A stretch of 34,108 bases of DNA from Cupriavidus sp. BIS7 (lineage in GTDB: Bacteria > Pseudomonadota > Gammaproteobacteria > Burkholderiales > Burkholderiaceae). Location of the stretch: NCBI RefSeq assembly GCF_000292345.1, contig NZ_ALOU01000072.1, forward strand, positions 1-34,108, in the 5' to 3' direction. Below are positions 17,060 to 25,451 of the stretch, piece by piece. The notes under the pieces were generated by a model that made no database searches, was not told the DNA's origin, and saw only the letters and a list, made by a program, of their open reading frames with translations. Made by a program: the position numbers and the translations under genes. How positions within the stretch are numbered: the stretch's first letter is position 1; every line of letters begins with the position of its first letter.

Positions 17060-17830
17060 TCACATCCGGACGGGAATGCCCTCTCGGGCCATGAATGCCT
17101 TTGCTTCGCCAACGGTGTGCTGGCCGTAGTGGAAAATGCTGGCCGCCAGCACGGCATCGGCGTGTCCCAGGCGGATGCCGTCGGCCAGATCCTGCAGGCC
17201 GCCGACCCCTCCCGAAGCAATAACGGGCACCGGCACCGCGTCGCTGACAGCGCGCGTCAATTCGAGGTCGAAGCCGCTCTTCGTGCCGTCACGGTCCATG
17301 CTGGTCAGCAGGATCTCGCCTGCGCCGCGGCGCGCCATCTCGCGTGCCCATTCCACCGCATCAAGGCCGGTGGCCTTGCGCCCGCCGTGCGTGAACACTT
17401 CCCAGCGCGGCGGCTCGCCCGGCGCCGAACTGCGCTTGGCGTCGATAGCCACCACGATGCATTGCGAACCGTACTTGCCCGTGGCGTCGGAAACCAGCTG
17501 CGGATTGGCGATCGCGGACGAATTCACGCTGATCTTGTCCGCGCCGGCGTTGAGCAGCCGCCGCACATCTTCCACGGTGCGCACGCCGCCACCGACCGTC
17601 AGCGGGATGAACACCTGCGAAGCCACCGCTTCGATGATGTGCAGCATGAGGTCGCGGCCGTCGCTGGTGGCCGTGATGTCGAGAAATGTGATTTCATCAG
17701 CACCCTGCTCATCGTAGCGACGCGCGATTTCGACGGGATCGCCAGCGTCGCGCAGTTCGACGAAATTGACACCCTTGACCACCCGCCCGTTGGTCACGTC
17801 CAGGCAGGGGATGATACGTTTGGCTAGCAT
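17060..17830 (-). CDS. hisF: Imidazole glycerol phosphate synthase cyclase subunit HisF
   Basis: (Beta-alpha)8 barrel that uses ammonia delivered by HisH to turn PRFAR into imidazole glycerol phosphate and AICAR. At 256 residues it has the family length. The two catalytic aspartates fall exactly at Asp11 (IIPCLDV) and Asp130 (VVAIDAK). The phosphate-binding loops LTVGGGVRT and VIASGGVGGL are intact. It sits 61 bases after hisA and directly before hisI. Confidence 0.98.
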   Translation of the reverse strand: MLAKRIIPCLDVTNGRVVKGVNFVELRDAGDPVEIARRYDEQGADEITFLDITATSDGRDLMLHIIEAVASQVFIPLTVGGGVRTVEDVRRLLNAGADKISVNSSAIANPQLVSDATGKYGSQCIVVAIDAKRSSAPGEPPRWEVFTHGGRKATGLDAVEWAREMARRGAGEILLTSMDRDGTKSGFDLELTRAVSDAVPVPVIASGGVGGLQDLADGIRLGHADAVLAASIFHYGQHTVGEAKAFMAREGIPVRM

Positions 17831-17891
17831 GAGATTCCTTGCCTGCCGCCGCCCGCGAGGGCAGCGGCTGGTTGTGGCACGCGAAGGTAGA

Positions 17892-18635
17892 TTACTCCGC
17901 GCCCAGCTTGTCCGCGTGCGCCTGGGCGGCCGCGAAATTCAGGTCGCCCGAATAGATCGCACGGCCGCAGATCACGCCTTCCACGCCCTCGCCTTCCACG
18001 GCGCAGAGCTGGTCGATATCGGCCATGTTCGACAGGCCGCCGCTGGCGATCACCGGAATCGACATCGACTGGGCCAGCTTGACGGTGGCGTCGATGTTGA
18101 TGCCCTGCAACATGCCATCACGGCCGATGTCGGTGTAGATGATCGATTCCACGCCGTAGTCTTCGTACTTGCGCGCCAGGTCCACCACTTCGTGGCCGGT
18201 CAGCTTGCTCCACCCGTCAGTGGCCACCTTGCCGTCCTTGGCATCGAGACCGACGATGATGTGGCCGCCGAATGCCGAGCAGGCGTCCTTGAGGAAGCCC
18301 GGGTTCTTCACGGCTGCCGTGCCGATGATCACGTACGACAGCCCATCATCGAGCCAGCGTTCAATCGTGTTCAGGTCGCGGATGCCGCCGCCCAGTTGCA
18401 CGGGGATCTCATCGCCAACCTCGGCAATGATGGCCTTGATGGCAGCTTCGTTGCGGGGCTTGCCGACAAACGCGCCGTTCAGGTCGACCAGATGCAGGCG
18501 ACGCGCGCCCTGGTTGACCCAGTGGCGTGCCATGGCGGCGGGATCTTCGGAAAAGACGGTGGCCTGGTCCATGTCGCCTTGTTTGAGGCGTACACACTGA
18601 CCGTCCTTCAGGTCGATGGCCGGAATGAGCAACAT
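17892..18635 (-). CDS. hisA: ProFAR isomerase HisA
   Basis: Isomerises ProFAR to PRFAR, the fourth step of histidine synthesis. It is a 247-residue (beta-alpha)8 barrel; the catalytic pair Asp8 (IPAIDLKDG) and Asp131 (VGLDAKDG) are in the expected places, with phosphate-binding VQLGGGIRD and VIASGGLS. It is specific HisA rather than the bifunctional PriA of actinobacteria, judging by the full his set around it. A 182-base gap separates it from hisH upstream and holds a GC-rich hairpin, so hisA expression may be partly uncoupled. Confidence 0.97.
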   Translation of the reverse strand: MLLIPAIDLKDGQCVRLKQGDMDQATVFSEDPAAMARHWVNQGARRLHLVDLNGAFVGKPRNEAAIKAIIAEVGDEIPVQLGGGIRDLNTIERWLDDGLSYVIIGTAAVKNPGFLKDACSAFGGHIIVGLDAKDGKVATDGWSKLTGHEVVDLARKYEDYGVESIIYTDIGRDGMLQGINIDATVKLAQSMSIPVIASGGLSNMADIDQLCAVEGEGVEGVICGRAIYSGDLNFAAAQAHADKLGAE

Positions 18636-18682
18636 ATGCGTGACGAGCGTGGTGGTTGTGTAAAAAGGAAAATGGCAGCGAT

Positions 18683-18701
18683 GCCGGCGCCGGGCGCCGG
18701 C
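18683..18701 (-). terminator. GC-rich hairpin between hisH and hisA
   Basis: A perfect 8-base stem (GCCGGCGC / GCGCCGGC) with a 3-base loop in the 182-base gap. On the minus strand it is followed, after about 14 bases, by a T-rich stretch (ATTTTCCTTTTTAC). It may act as a partial terminator or attenuator inside the his segment. Confidence 0.4.
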
Positions 18702-18817
18702 TTTCAGGTCATGTCAGGTTGGCAGTGGATATGCGCAGTCTGGTCGGTGGCTCTGAACGATGTGACGATCGCTGGATAGTATCTGTGGCGCTTCTGGTAA
18801 CAGGTGCTTCTGACGCT

Positions 18818-19471
18818 TTACGGATTCCAGTGCACGAAATTCCGGTATAGCTGCAAACCCATCGCGGCGCTCTTCTCCGGGTGAAACTGTGTGGCGAAAA
18901 TATTATCGCGTGCCACCGCACTGGTAAACACGACGCCGTACTCAGTTTCACCGGCGATGTGGGCCGGGTCCTGCGCGTGCACATAGTAACTGTGCACGAA
19001 ATAGAACCAGCTGCTGTCGGGAATGCCATTCCACAGCGGATGCGGCTTCACCTGGCGCACGCGGTTCCATCCCATCTGCGGCACCTTGTAGCGCGAGCCG
19101 TCCGGCTGCGTCATGCCTTCCAGTTCAAATCGAATCACTTCACCGGGCATCAGTCCCAGCGCCGGCGTGCTGTCCGCGCCTGCACGAGCTTCGCGGCTCA
19201 GGTCGAACAGCATCTGTTCTCCAACGCACACACCGAGCATCGGCTTGTTTGCTGCGGCTTCCAGCACGGCGTCCTGCAGGCCGGAACCGCCGAGCGCGCC
19301 CATGCAGTCTGGCATCGCTCCCTGCCCCGGCAACACCACGCGGTCAGCCGCGCGGATTGCTTCGGGCCGGTCCACCACCTGGACATCCGCTTCCGGTGCC
19401 GCGGCGCGCAGCGCCTGCGCTACCGAGCGCAGGTTGCCCATGCCGTAATCCACAATTGCTATGGTAGTCAT
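18818..19471 (-). CDS. hisH: Imidazole glycerol phosphate synthase glutaminase subunit HisH
   Basis: Glutaminase partner of HisF, supplying ammonia through the barrel. The 217-residue class I glutamine amidotransferase has nucleophile Cys82 (GVCVGEQMLF), with His197 and Glu199 in FATQFHPEKSA completing the triad. The N-terminal VDYGMGNLRSVAQAL and oxyanion-region VLPGQGAMPDC are typical. The stretch PQMGWNRV is also HisH-like. Its start overlaps the end of marC by 4 bases. Confidence 0.97.
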   Translation of the reverse strand: MTTIAIVDYGMGNLRSVAQALRAAAPEADVQVVDRPEAIRAADRVVLPGQGAMPDCMGALGGSGLQDAVLEAAANKPMLGVCVGEQMLFDLSREARAGADSTPALGLMPGEVIRFELEGMTQPDGSRYKVPQMGWNRVRQVKPHPLWNGIPDSSWFYFVHSYYVHAQDPAHIAGETEYGVVFTSAVARDNIFATQFHPEKSAAMGLQLYRNFVHWNP

Positions 19472-20091
19472 GATTTCAAAACAGGCAACAATGTCTTCAG
19501 CCCGTCCACAATGAATTCAACGGCCAGCGCCGACAGGATCAAACCCATCAGGCGCGTACCGATATTGATTCCCGTCTGGCCGATCACCCGTGCGATAGGG
19601 TCCGCCGCGCGGAACGTCACGTACACCACTGCGCCGAGCAGCACGCCGATGCCAACCAGGATCAGCAACTGGTACCAGTGCTGTGTCTTGCCTGCATAGA
19701 CGATCACCGTACTGATCGAGCCCGGTCCGGTCAGCAGCGGCAGCGCCAGCGGCACCACGGCGATGCTGGCCTTGGCCTCGGCTTCGTCCTCTTCCTCGGG
19801 CGTGGCCTTGGTGCGGCTGGTCTGCGCGTTCAGCATGTTCATGGCCATCATGACCATGAGCAGTCCGCCCCCCACTTCCAGCGACGCCACCGAGATATTG
19901 AAGAACTCGATGATCTGCTGCCCGAGCAACGCCGACACCGCCACGACGATCGCCACCGAGATCGACGCGGTCTTGATCGTCCGCAGCTTCTCGGCCTCGG
20001 TCTGCTGGCTGGTCAGGCTGATGAAGAACGGGATCGCCCCGATCGGATTGATCAGCGCCAGCAGCGAGATGAAGGACTTCAGCGTATCCAT
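19468..20091 (-). CDS. MarC family integral membrane protein (UPF0056)
   Basis: A 207-residue protein with about six hydrophobic helices of the MarC/UPF0056 family. Signature stretches are FISLLALINPIGAIPFFISLT at the N-terminus and PLALPLLTGPGSISTVIVYAG in the middle, the inverted-repeat type NPIG/TGPG pair of the family. The transport substrate is not established, and the old link to multiple antibiotic resistance is not well supported. A charged loop (TKATPEEEDEAEAKAS) lies in the centre. It sits between hisB (82-base gap) and hisH (4-base overlap), so it is translated together with histidine enzymes although no role in that pathway is known. Confidence 0.93.
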   Translation of the reverse strand: MDTLKSFISLLALINPIGAIPFFISLTSQQTEAEKLRTIKTASISVAIVVAVSALLGQQIIEFFNISVASLEVGGGLLMVMMAMNMLNAQTSRTKATPEEEDEAEAKASIAVVPLALPLLTGPGSISTVIVYAGKTQHWYQLLILVGIGVLLGAVVYVTFRAADPIARVIGQTGINIGTRLMGLILSALAVEFIVDGLKTLLPVLKS

Positions 20092-20173
20092 CGGTTGCGG
20101 GAGTGTCGGTGGTATTCAACGGGCGCCGCAACCAGCCGGCACGCCTACAGAGTGGTGCGTGAAAGCGTCTCGC

Positions 20174-20761
20174 TCAGAGGGTGCCCTTGGTCGATGGAAT
20201 CGTGTTTGCCGCGCGCGGGTCCAGTTCCACCGCCATGCGCAGCGCACGCCCGAAGGCCTTGAACACCGTTTCGCATTGATGGTGGGCGTTGATGCCGCGC
20301 AGGTTGTCGATATGGAGCGTCACGCCGGCGTGATTGACGAAGCCGCGGAAGAACTCGATCGTCAGGTCGACGTCGAAGCTGCCCACGCGCGCCCGCGTGA
20401 ACGGCACGTGGAACTCCAGGCCCGGACGGCCCGAGAAATCGATCACCACGCGCGACAGGCATTCGTCCAGCGGCACATAGCTGTGCCCATAGCGCGTGAT
20501 GCCCTTCTTGTCGCCGATGGCGCGTGCCACGGCCTGGCCCAGCGTGATGCCGACGTCCTCGACCGTGTGGTGATCGTCGATGTGGGTGTCGCCCGTGGCC
20601 TCGACCTCGAGGTCGAACATGCCATGGCGGGCGATCTGATCGAGCATGTGGTCAAGGAACGGCACGCCGGACGCCAGCTTCTGGCGACCGGTGCCGTCAA
20701 GATTCAGCGAAACGCGGATTTGCGTTTCCGAGGTATTGCGGGTGACCTCTGCAACACGCAT
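20174..20761 (-). CDS. hisB: Imidazoleglycerol-phosphate dehydratase HisB
   Basis: Manganese-dependent dehydration of imidazole glycerol phosphate to imidazole acetol phosphate. It is monofunctional, 195 residues, without the phosphatase domain of enteric HisB. Metal-binding histidine motifs DDHHTVEDVGI and NAHHQCETVFKA, and the FLDHMLDQIARHG block, are all intact. The start at MRVAEVTRNT follows the hisC stop by 7 bases; the longer frame upstream is a shadow of hisC. Histidinol-phosphate phosphatase (hisN or similar) must be encoded elsewhere. Confidence 0.97.
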   Translation of the reverse strand: MRVAEVTRNTSETQIRVSLNLDGTGRQKLASGVPFLDHMLDQIARHGMFDLEVEATGDTHIDDHHTVEDVGITLGQAVARAIGDKKGITRYGHSYVPLDECLSRVVIDFSGRPGLEFHVPFTRARVGSFDVDLTIEFFRGFVNHAGVTLHIDNLRGINAHHQCETVFKAFGRALRMAVELDPRAANTIPSTKGTL

Positions 20762-20768
20762 GGTGGGG

Positions 20769-21869
20769 TTAATCCTGCAACGAAGCGTTGAACGCCTCAA
20801 GAAACTGCGCGTTTTCTTCCGGGGTGCTGACCGTCACGCGCAGACAGTTGGCCAGCAATGCGTGCATTTTACTCACGTTCTTGATCAATACCTTCCGCGC
20901 CAGCAGGCGATCGAACGTCTGTGCAGCATCCGGCACGCGGACCAGCAGGAAGTTGGCGGCGCTCGGGAACACCGTCACGCCCGGCATTGCGGCCATTGCA
21001 TCCGCAAGTTTCGACCGTTCGGCGCGCAACTGGGCGGCCTGATCGTCCAGCACGGCTACGTGTTCGAGCGCGAACAGCGCGGTGGCCTCGGTCAGCACGT
21101 TGACGTTGTACGGCGGACGCACCTTGTCCAGCTGCGACAACCATTCCGGCGCGCCGGCCACGTAGCCGAGGCGGATGCCGGCCAGACCAAGCTTTGACAC
21201 CGTGCGCATGACCAGCAGGTTGCCAAATTCCGTCAGGCGCGGCATCCAGCTTTCCTGTGCGAACGGCTGGTAGGCCTCGTCCACCACCACCAGGCTCTGG
21301 CACACCTCGCCCTGCGCGGCGCGCACGATCGCTTCCATGTCGGCCGCGTCGAACAGGTTGCCGGTGGGGTTGTTCGGGTAGGCCAGGTAGATGATCGCCG
21401 GCTTGTGCTCCGCCATGGCCGCCAGCATCGCCGCGCGGTCCAGCGTGAAATCCGCGCGCAGCGGCACGCCCACGAACTCGAGGCCCGCGAACTGCGCCGA
21501 CATCGCATACATGACGAAGCCCGGCACGGGTGCCATTACCTTGGCGCCCGGCTTCGCGGCGGCCAGCGCCAGCATGCTGATGATCTCGTCGGAGCCATTG
21601 CCAAGCAGGACGTCCATGCCGGCCGGCACGTGCATCACTGCGCGCAGCTTGGCGCGCAGCGCTTCACTGCTCGGCACCGGGTAGCGGTTCAGCGCAACCT
21701 CGCCGAGGCGGGCAGCAAGCTGTGCACGCAGATCGGGCGGCAACCGGTACGGATTCTCCATCGCGTCGAGCTTCACCAGTCCGTGAGACTCGGGCACGTG
21801 GTAGGCGCCCATGGCGCGCACGTCGTCACGGATGATGCGTTCGATCAGGGATGGGTCTACGGCTGACAT
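20769..21869 (-). CDS. hisC: Histidinol-phosphate aminotransferase HisC
   Basis: PLP-dependent transamination of imidazole acetol phosphate to histidinol phosphate. It is a 366-residue fold-type I enzyme: N-terminal LDAMENPYRLP, substrate-phosphate region GNGSDEIISML, YLAYPNNPTGN, VVDEAYQPFA and the PLP lysine at Lys226 in TVSKLGLAGIRLGY. The length and motifs match the HisC2-like branch. It follows hisD after a 152-base gap that contains a large nested palindrome, unlike the other tight junctions in this gene train. Confidence 0.97.
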   Translation of the reverse strand: MSAVDPSLIERIIRDDVRAMGAYHVPESHGLVKLDAMENPYRLPPDLRAQLAARLGEVALNRYPVPSSEALRAKLRAVMHVPAGMDVLLGNGSDEIISMLALAAAKPGAKVMAPVPGFVMYAMSAQFAGLEFVGVPLRADFTLDRAAMLAAMAEHKPAIIYLAYPNNPTGNLFDAADMEAIVRAAQGEVCQSLVVVDEAYQPFAQESWMPRLTEFGNLLVMRTVSKLGLAGIRLGYVAGAPEWLSQLDKVRPPYNVNVLTEATALFALEHVAVLDDQAAQLRAERSKLADAMAAMPGVTVFPSAANFLLVRVPDAAQTFDRLLARKVLIKNVSKMHALLANCLRVTVSTPEENAQFLEAFNASLQD

Positions 21870-21910
21870 GATGGTCCTCTAGTTCACAGCAATCCAAAAA
21901 TACCTACCTG

Positions 21911-22022
21911 GAAACCGTTTCAGAGTGAAGCGAAGCGGTTCTGGCTAGGCGCGCGGCCGCAGACAGTACACCAGGTACGGCCAGGCCGCGCAACGACGCC
22001 AGAATCAGACTGAAACGGTTTC
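21911..22022. repeat. Nested 112-base palindrome between hisD and hisC
   Basis: Three concentric pairs of arms: GAAACCGTTTCAG (21911-21923) with CTGAAACGGTTTC (22010-22022), TTCTGGC (21939-21945) with GCCAGAA (21998-22004), and GCGCGGCC (21951-21958) with GGCCGCGC (21984-21991). The outer 13-base arms are perfect and the right one touches the hisD stop codon. The transcript could fold into one long interrupted stem. No T-run follows, so it is not a classical terminator. It could be an mRNA-processing or stabilising element, or a dispersed intergenic repeat. Confidence 0.8.
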
Positions 22023-23356
22023 TAGCGTTTGAAGCGATATTCCGCACTACGTGCATGCGCCTGCAGGCCTTCGCCGTAGGCGAGTTCGGCGGCGATCTGC
22101 CCCAGCATCTGCGCGCCGTTCTCGCTGACCTCGATCAGGCTCGAACGCTTCTGGAAGTCATAGACGCCCAGCGGCGACGAGAAGCGCGCGGTGCGCGAGG
22201 TGGGCAGCACGTGGTTCGGGCCGGCGCAGTAGTCGCCAAGCGATTCGCTCGTATAACGGCCCATGAAGATGGCGCCCGCATGGCGGATCTTCTCGCTCCA
22301 CTGGCGCGGATTCTCGGCGGAGATCTCGAGGTGCTCGGGCGCGATTGCGTTGGCGATCTCGCAGGCCTCGTCCATGTCGCGTACCTTGATCAGCGCGCCA
22401 CGGCCCGACAGCGAAGCCGCAATGACCTCGCGACGCGGCATGGCCGGCAGTTGGCGCTGGATGCTTTCTTCCACGCGGCTCAGGTACGCCGCATCCGGGC
22501 ACAGCAGGATCGACTGCGCAAGCTCGTCATGCTCGGCCTGCGAGAACAGGTCCATCGCCACCCAGTCCGGATCGGTGGTGCCGTCGCAGATCACAAGGAT
22601 TTCCGACGGGCCGGCGATCATGTCGATGCCGACCGTGCCGAACACGCGACGCTTGGCTGCCGCCACGTAGGCGTTGCCCGGGCCGACGATCTTGTCGACC
22701 TGCGGCAGCGTGGCGGTGCCATATGCAAGCGCGGCCACGGCCTGTGCGCCGCCGATCGTGTACACACGATCGACACCGGCGATCTGCGCGGCTGCCAGCA
22801 CCAGTTCGTTGCGAACGCCACCCGGCGTCGGCACGACCATGATCACTTCCTTGACGCCGGCCACGCGCGCCGGAATCGCGTTCATCAGCACCGACGACGG
22901 GTAGGCAGCCTTGCCGCCGGGCACGTACAGGCCCACGCGGTCAAGCGGCGTCACCTTCTGGCCCAGCATCGTGCCGTCGGCCTCGGTGTATTCCCAGCTA
23001 TGGCTGCCGCATTCGATCTTCTGCTTCTCGTGGTACGCCCGCACACGTGCCGCTGCGGCTTCCAGCGCGGCGCGACGCTTCGGCTCCAGATCTTCGAGCG
23101 CGGCTTCGAGTTCGGCCGGCGACAGTGCCAGCGCCGCCATCGACGACGCTTCCACGCGATCGAAGCGGCGCGTGTATTCGAGCACGGCATCGTCGCCGCG
23201 GCGACGCACGTCGGCCAGGATGTCGGCGGCGGCACGGTCGATCGCTTCGTCTTCGGAAGCCTCGAACGCCAGCACCTGGCGCAGCGACGCGGCGAAGCCG
23301 GTCTCGCTAGAGTCCAGCCGGCGGATCGACAGGTTTTCCATATCGGTATCGTTCAT
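22022..23356 (-). CDS. hisD: Histidinol dehydrogenase HisD
   Basis: Zinc- and NAD-dependent two-step oxidation of histidinol to histidine, the last steps of the pathway. From the chosen ATG it has 444 residues. Family blocks are PGGKAAYPSSVLMNAIPARVAGV, GGAQAVAALAYGT, KIVGPGNAYVA, GPSEILVICD (substrate and zinc region) and AQAEHD-type FSQAEHDELAQS, with AGAIFMGRYTSESLGDYCAGPNH near the C-terminus. A GTG five codons upstream and an ATG five codons downstream are alternative starts. It follows hisG by 36 bases. Confidence 0.97.
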   Translation of the reverse strand: MNDTDMENLSIRRLDSSETGFAASLRQVLAFEASEDEAIDRAAADILADVRRRGDDAVLEYTRRFDRVEASSMAALALSPAELEAALEDLEPKRRAALEAAAARVRAYHEKQKIECGSHSWEYTEADGTMLGQKVTPLDRVGLYVPGGKAAYPSSVLMNAIPARVAGVKEVIMVVPTPGGVRNELVLAAAQIAGVDRVYTIGGAQAVAALAYGTATLPQVDKIVGPGNAYVAAAKRRVFGTVGIDMIAGPSEILVICDGTTDPDWVAMDLFSQAEHDELAQSILLCPDAAYLSRVEESIQRQLPAMPRREVIAASLSGRGALIKVRDMDEACEIANAIAPEHLEISAENPRQWSEKIRHAGAIFMGRYTSESLGDYCAGPNHVLPTSRTARFSSPLGVYDFQKRSSLIEVSENGAQMLGQIAAELAYGEGLQAHARSAEYRFKR

Positions 23357-23392
23357 GACATCTTTCCTCACGGGATTCTGCTTGCTGCCGCC

Positions 23393-24067
23393 TCAGGCGA
23401 GCGCCGCGGAGGCCCGTTCAAATGCGTCGAGAATCGGCGCCAGCCGTTCCCGCTTGAGCTTGAGTGCCGCCTGGTTGACCACCAGCCGCGACGAGATCTG
23501 CACGATCTCCTCCACCTCGACGAGGTTGTTGGCGCGCAGCGTGCTGCCGGTGCTGACCAGGTCGACGATCGCGTCGGACAGGCCCACCAGCGGGCCAAGC
23601 TCCATCGAACCGTAGAGCTTGATCAGGTCCACGTGCACGCCCTTCTTGGCGAAATGCTCGCGCGCGGTCTGCACATACTTGGTGGCCACGGCCAGGCGCG
23701 CGCCCTGGCGCACGGCATTGGCGTAATCGAAGCCGGCCGGCACAGCCACCGACATACGGCAGCGCGCGATGTTCAGGTCGATCGGCGCATAGAGGCCGGC
23801 CATGCCATGCTCCATCAGCACGTCCTTGCCGGCCACGCCGAAGTCCGCCGCGCCGTACTGCACGTAGGTCGGCACGTCCGATGCGCGCACGATGATCACG
23901 CGCACGGCCGGATCGGACGTAGGCAGGATCAGCTTGCGCGAAGTCTCCGGGTCTTCGGTCACCTCGATGCCGGCGGCAGCCAGCAGCGGCAGGGTTTCCT
24001 TGAAGATGCGGCCCTTGGACAGTGCCAGCGTGAGCTGGTTGGGCGATGCATTGAAAGCGGGGCTCAT
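23393..24067 (-). CDS. hisG: ATP phosphoribosyltransferase, short form, HisG
   Basis: First step of histidine synthesis, joining ATP and PRPP. At 224 residues this is the short form, which lacks the C-terminal histidine-binding domain and in other bacteria needs the HisZ regulatory subunit; no hisZ is in this window. Family features are LTLALSKGRIFKETLPLL at the N-terminus and the DIVSTGSTLRANNL-type PRPP-binding loop (DLVSTGSTLRANNLVEVEEI). The start at MSPAFNASPN was chosen because the 23 in-frame codons before it look like linker and would overlap murA. Confidence 0.95.
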   Translation of the reverse strand: MSPAFNASPNQLTLALSKGRIFKETLPLLAAAGIEVTEDPETSRKLILPTSDPAVRVIIVRASDVPTYVQYGAADFGVAGKDVLMEHGMAGLYAPIDLNIARCRMSVAVPAGFDYANAVRQGARLAVATKYVQTAREHFAKKGVHVDLIKLYGSMELGPLVGLSDAIVDLVSTGSTLRANNLVEVEEIVQISSRLVVNQAALKLKRERLAPILDAFERASAALA

Positions 24068-24132
24068 CGTAGATTCTTCTGCAGTGTTCTGGGGGCGGCT
24101 TGGCGTCTTGTCGTTCGTATCCGGCGTCGCGC

Positions 24133-25383
24133 TCAACTGATGCGCTGGATCTTCGCACCAACGGCAGACAGCTTGTCTTCCATGCGGTCGTAGCCACGGT
24201 CCAGGTGATAGATCCGGTCAATCACGGTCTCGCCTTCTGCTACCAGGCCCGCGATCACGAGGCTGGCCGATGCACGCAGGTCGGTGGCCATCACGCTGGC
24301 GCCGGACAGGCGCGGCACGCCGGTCACTACGGCCGTATTGCCTTCCGCGGTGATGTTGGCGCCCAGACGGTTCAGCTCCTGCACGTGCATGAAGCGGTTC
24401 TCGAAGATCGTCTCCGTGATGCGCGCCGTGCCATCGGCCACGGCATTCAGCGCCATGAACTGCGCCTGCATGTCGGTCGGGAAAGCCGGGTATTCGGACG
24501 TGCGGAAGTTCACGGCCTGCGCGCGCTGCGGCATGGCCAGGCGAATCCAGTCGTCGCCGGTTTCCACGTTGGCGCCGGCCTCACGCAGCTTGATCAGCAC
24601 GGCATCGAGAATCAGCGGCGGAATGTCGCGCAGCACGAGGTCGCCGAGCGTAGCCGCGGCCGCGCACAGGAACGTGCCCGCTTCGATGCGGTCGGCCACG
24701 ACCTTGTGCTGGGCGCCGTGCAGGCGCTCAACGCCATGAACGACGAGGCGGTCAGTGCCGATGCCTTCGATCTGCGCGCCCATCTTGACGAGCAGTTCGG
24801 CCAGGTCGGTCACCTCGGGCTCGCGCGCGGCGTTCTCAAGCACGGTCTCGCCTTCGGCCAGTGTGGCGGCCATCAGCAGGTTCTCGGTGCCCGTCACGGT
24901 GATCATGTCCGTGACCACGCGTGCGCCCTTCAGGCGGCTGGCGCGGGCATGGATGAAGCCGTGCTCGATATTGATCTCGGCGCCCATCGCCTGCAGGCCC
25001 TTGATGTGCTGGTCCACCGGGCGTGCGCCGATGCCGCAGCCGCCGGGCAGCGACACGCGTGCCTCGCCGAAGCGCGCCACCAGCGGCCCCAGCACGAGGA
25101 TCGACGCGCGCATCGTCTTCACGAGTTCGTACGAAGCCTCGGGCGAGCTGATGTCGGCGGCCTGCAGCGTGGCAACGCCGTTGGTCATCTCGGCCTTCAT
25201 GCCCATCTCGCGCAGCAGCTTGAGCATCGTGCGCGTGTCCTGCAGGTCCGGCACGTTGCCGATGGTGACGGTGTCGGCGGTCAGCAGGCCCGCGCACAGG
25301 ATCGGCAGCGCGGCGTTCTTGGCGCCCGAGACGCGGATTTCTCCCTTGAGCGGCCCGTTACCCTGTATTTGGAATTTGTCCAT
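24133..25383 (-). CDS. murA: UDP-N-acetylglucosamine 1-carboxyvinyltransferase MurA
   Basis: First committed step of peptidoglycan synthesis, transferring enolpyruvate from PEP to UDP-GlcNAc; target of fosfomycin. At 416 residues it has the family length. The active-site Cys116 lies in LPGGCGIGARPVDQHIKGL, and Lys22/Asn23 (VSGAKNAALP) are the usual substrate contacts. Cys rather than Asp at 116 predicts fosfomycin sensitivity at the target level. It lies between bolA/ibaG (68-base gap) and hisG, which reproduces the E. coli mla-ibaG-murA order. Confidence 0.98.
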   Translation of the reverse strand: MDKFQIQGNGPLKGEIRVSGAKNAALPILCAGLLTADTVTIGNVPDLQDTRTMLKLLREMGMKAEMTNGVATLQAADISSPEASYELVKTMRASILVLGPLVARFGEARVSLPGGCGIGARPVDQHIKGLQAMGAEINIEHGFIHARASRLKGARVVTDMITVTGTENLLMAATLAEGETVLENAAREPEVTDLAELLVKMGAQIEGIGTDRLVVHGVERLHGAQHKVVADRIEAGTFLCAAAATLGDLVLRDIPPLILDAVLIKLREAGANVETGDDWIRLAMPQRAQAVNFRTSEYPAFPTDMQAQFMALNAVADGTARITETIFENRFMHVQELNRLGANITAEGNTAVVTGVPRLSGASVMATDLRASASLVIAGLVAEGETVIDRIYHLDRGYDRMEDKLSAVGAKIQRIS

Positions 25384-25451
25384 GTTCTGTCAGTTGATCC
25401 GGCCGGGCACACGCCCGTCCGGCAAGGTTGTTCTGTTGTGCAGCGCGCCAG

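Noticed and set aside
22055..24193. Plus-strand open frame of 712 codons across hisD and hisG
   Set aside because: It is a long antisense frame caused by strong codon bias; both minus-strand genes are intact and recognised.
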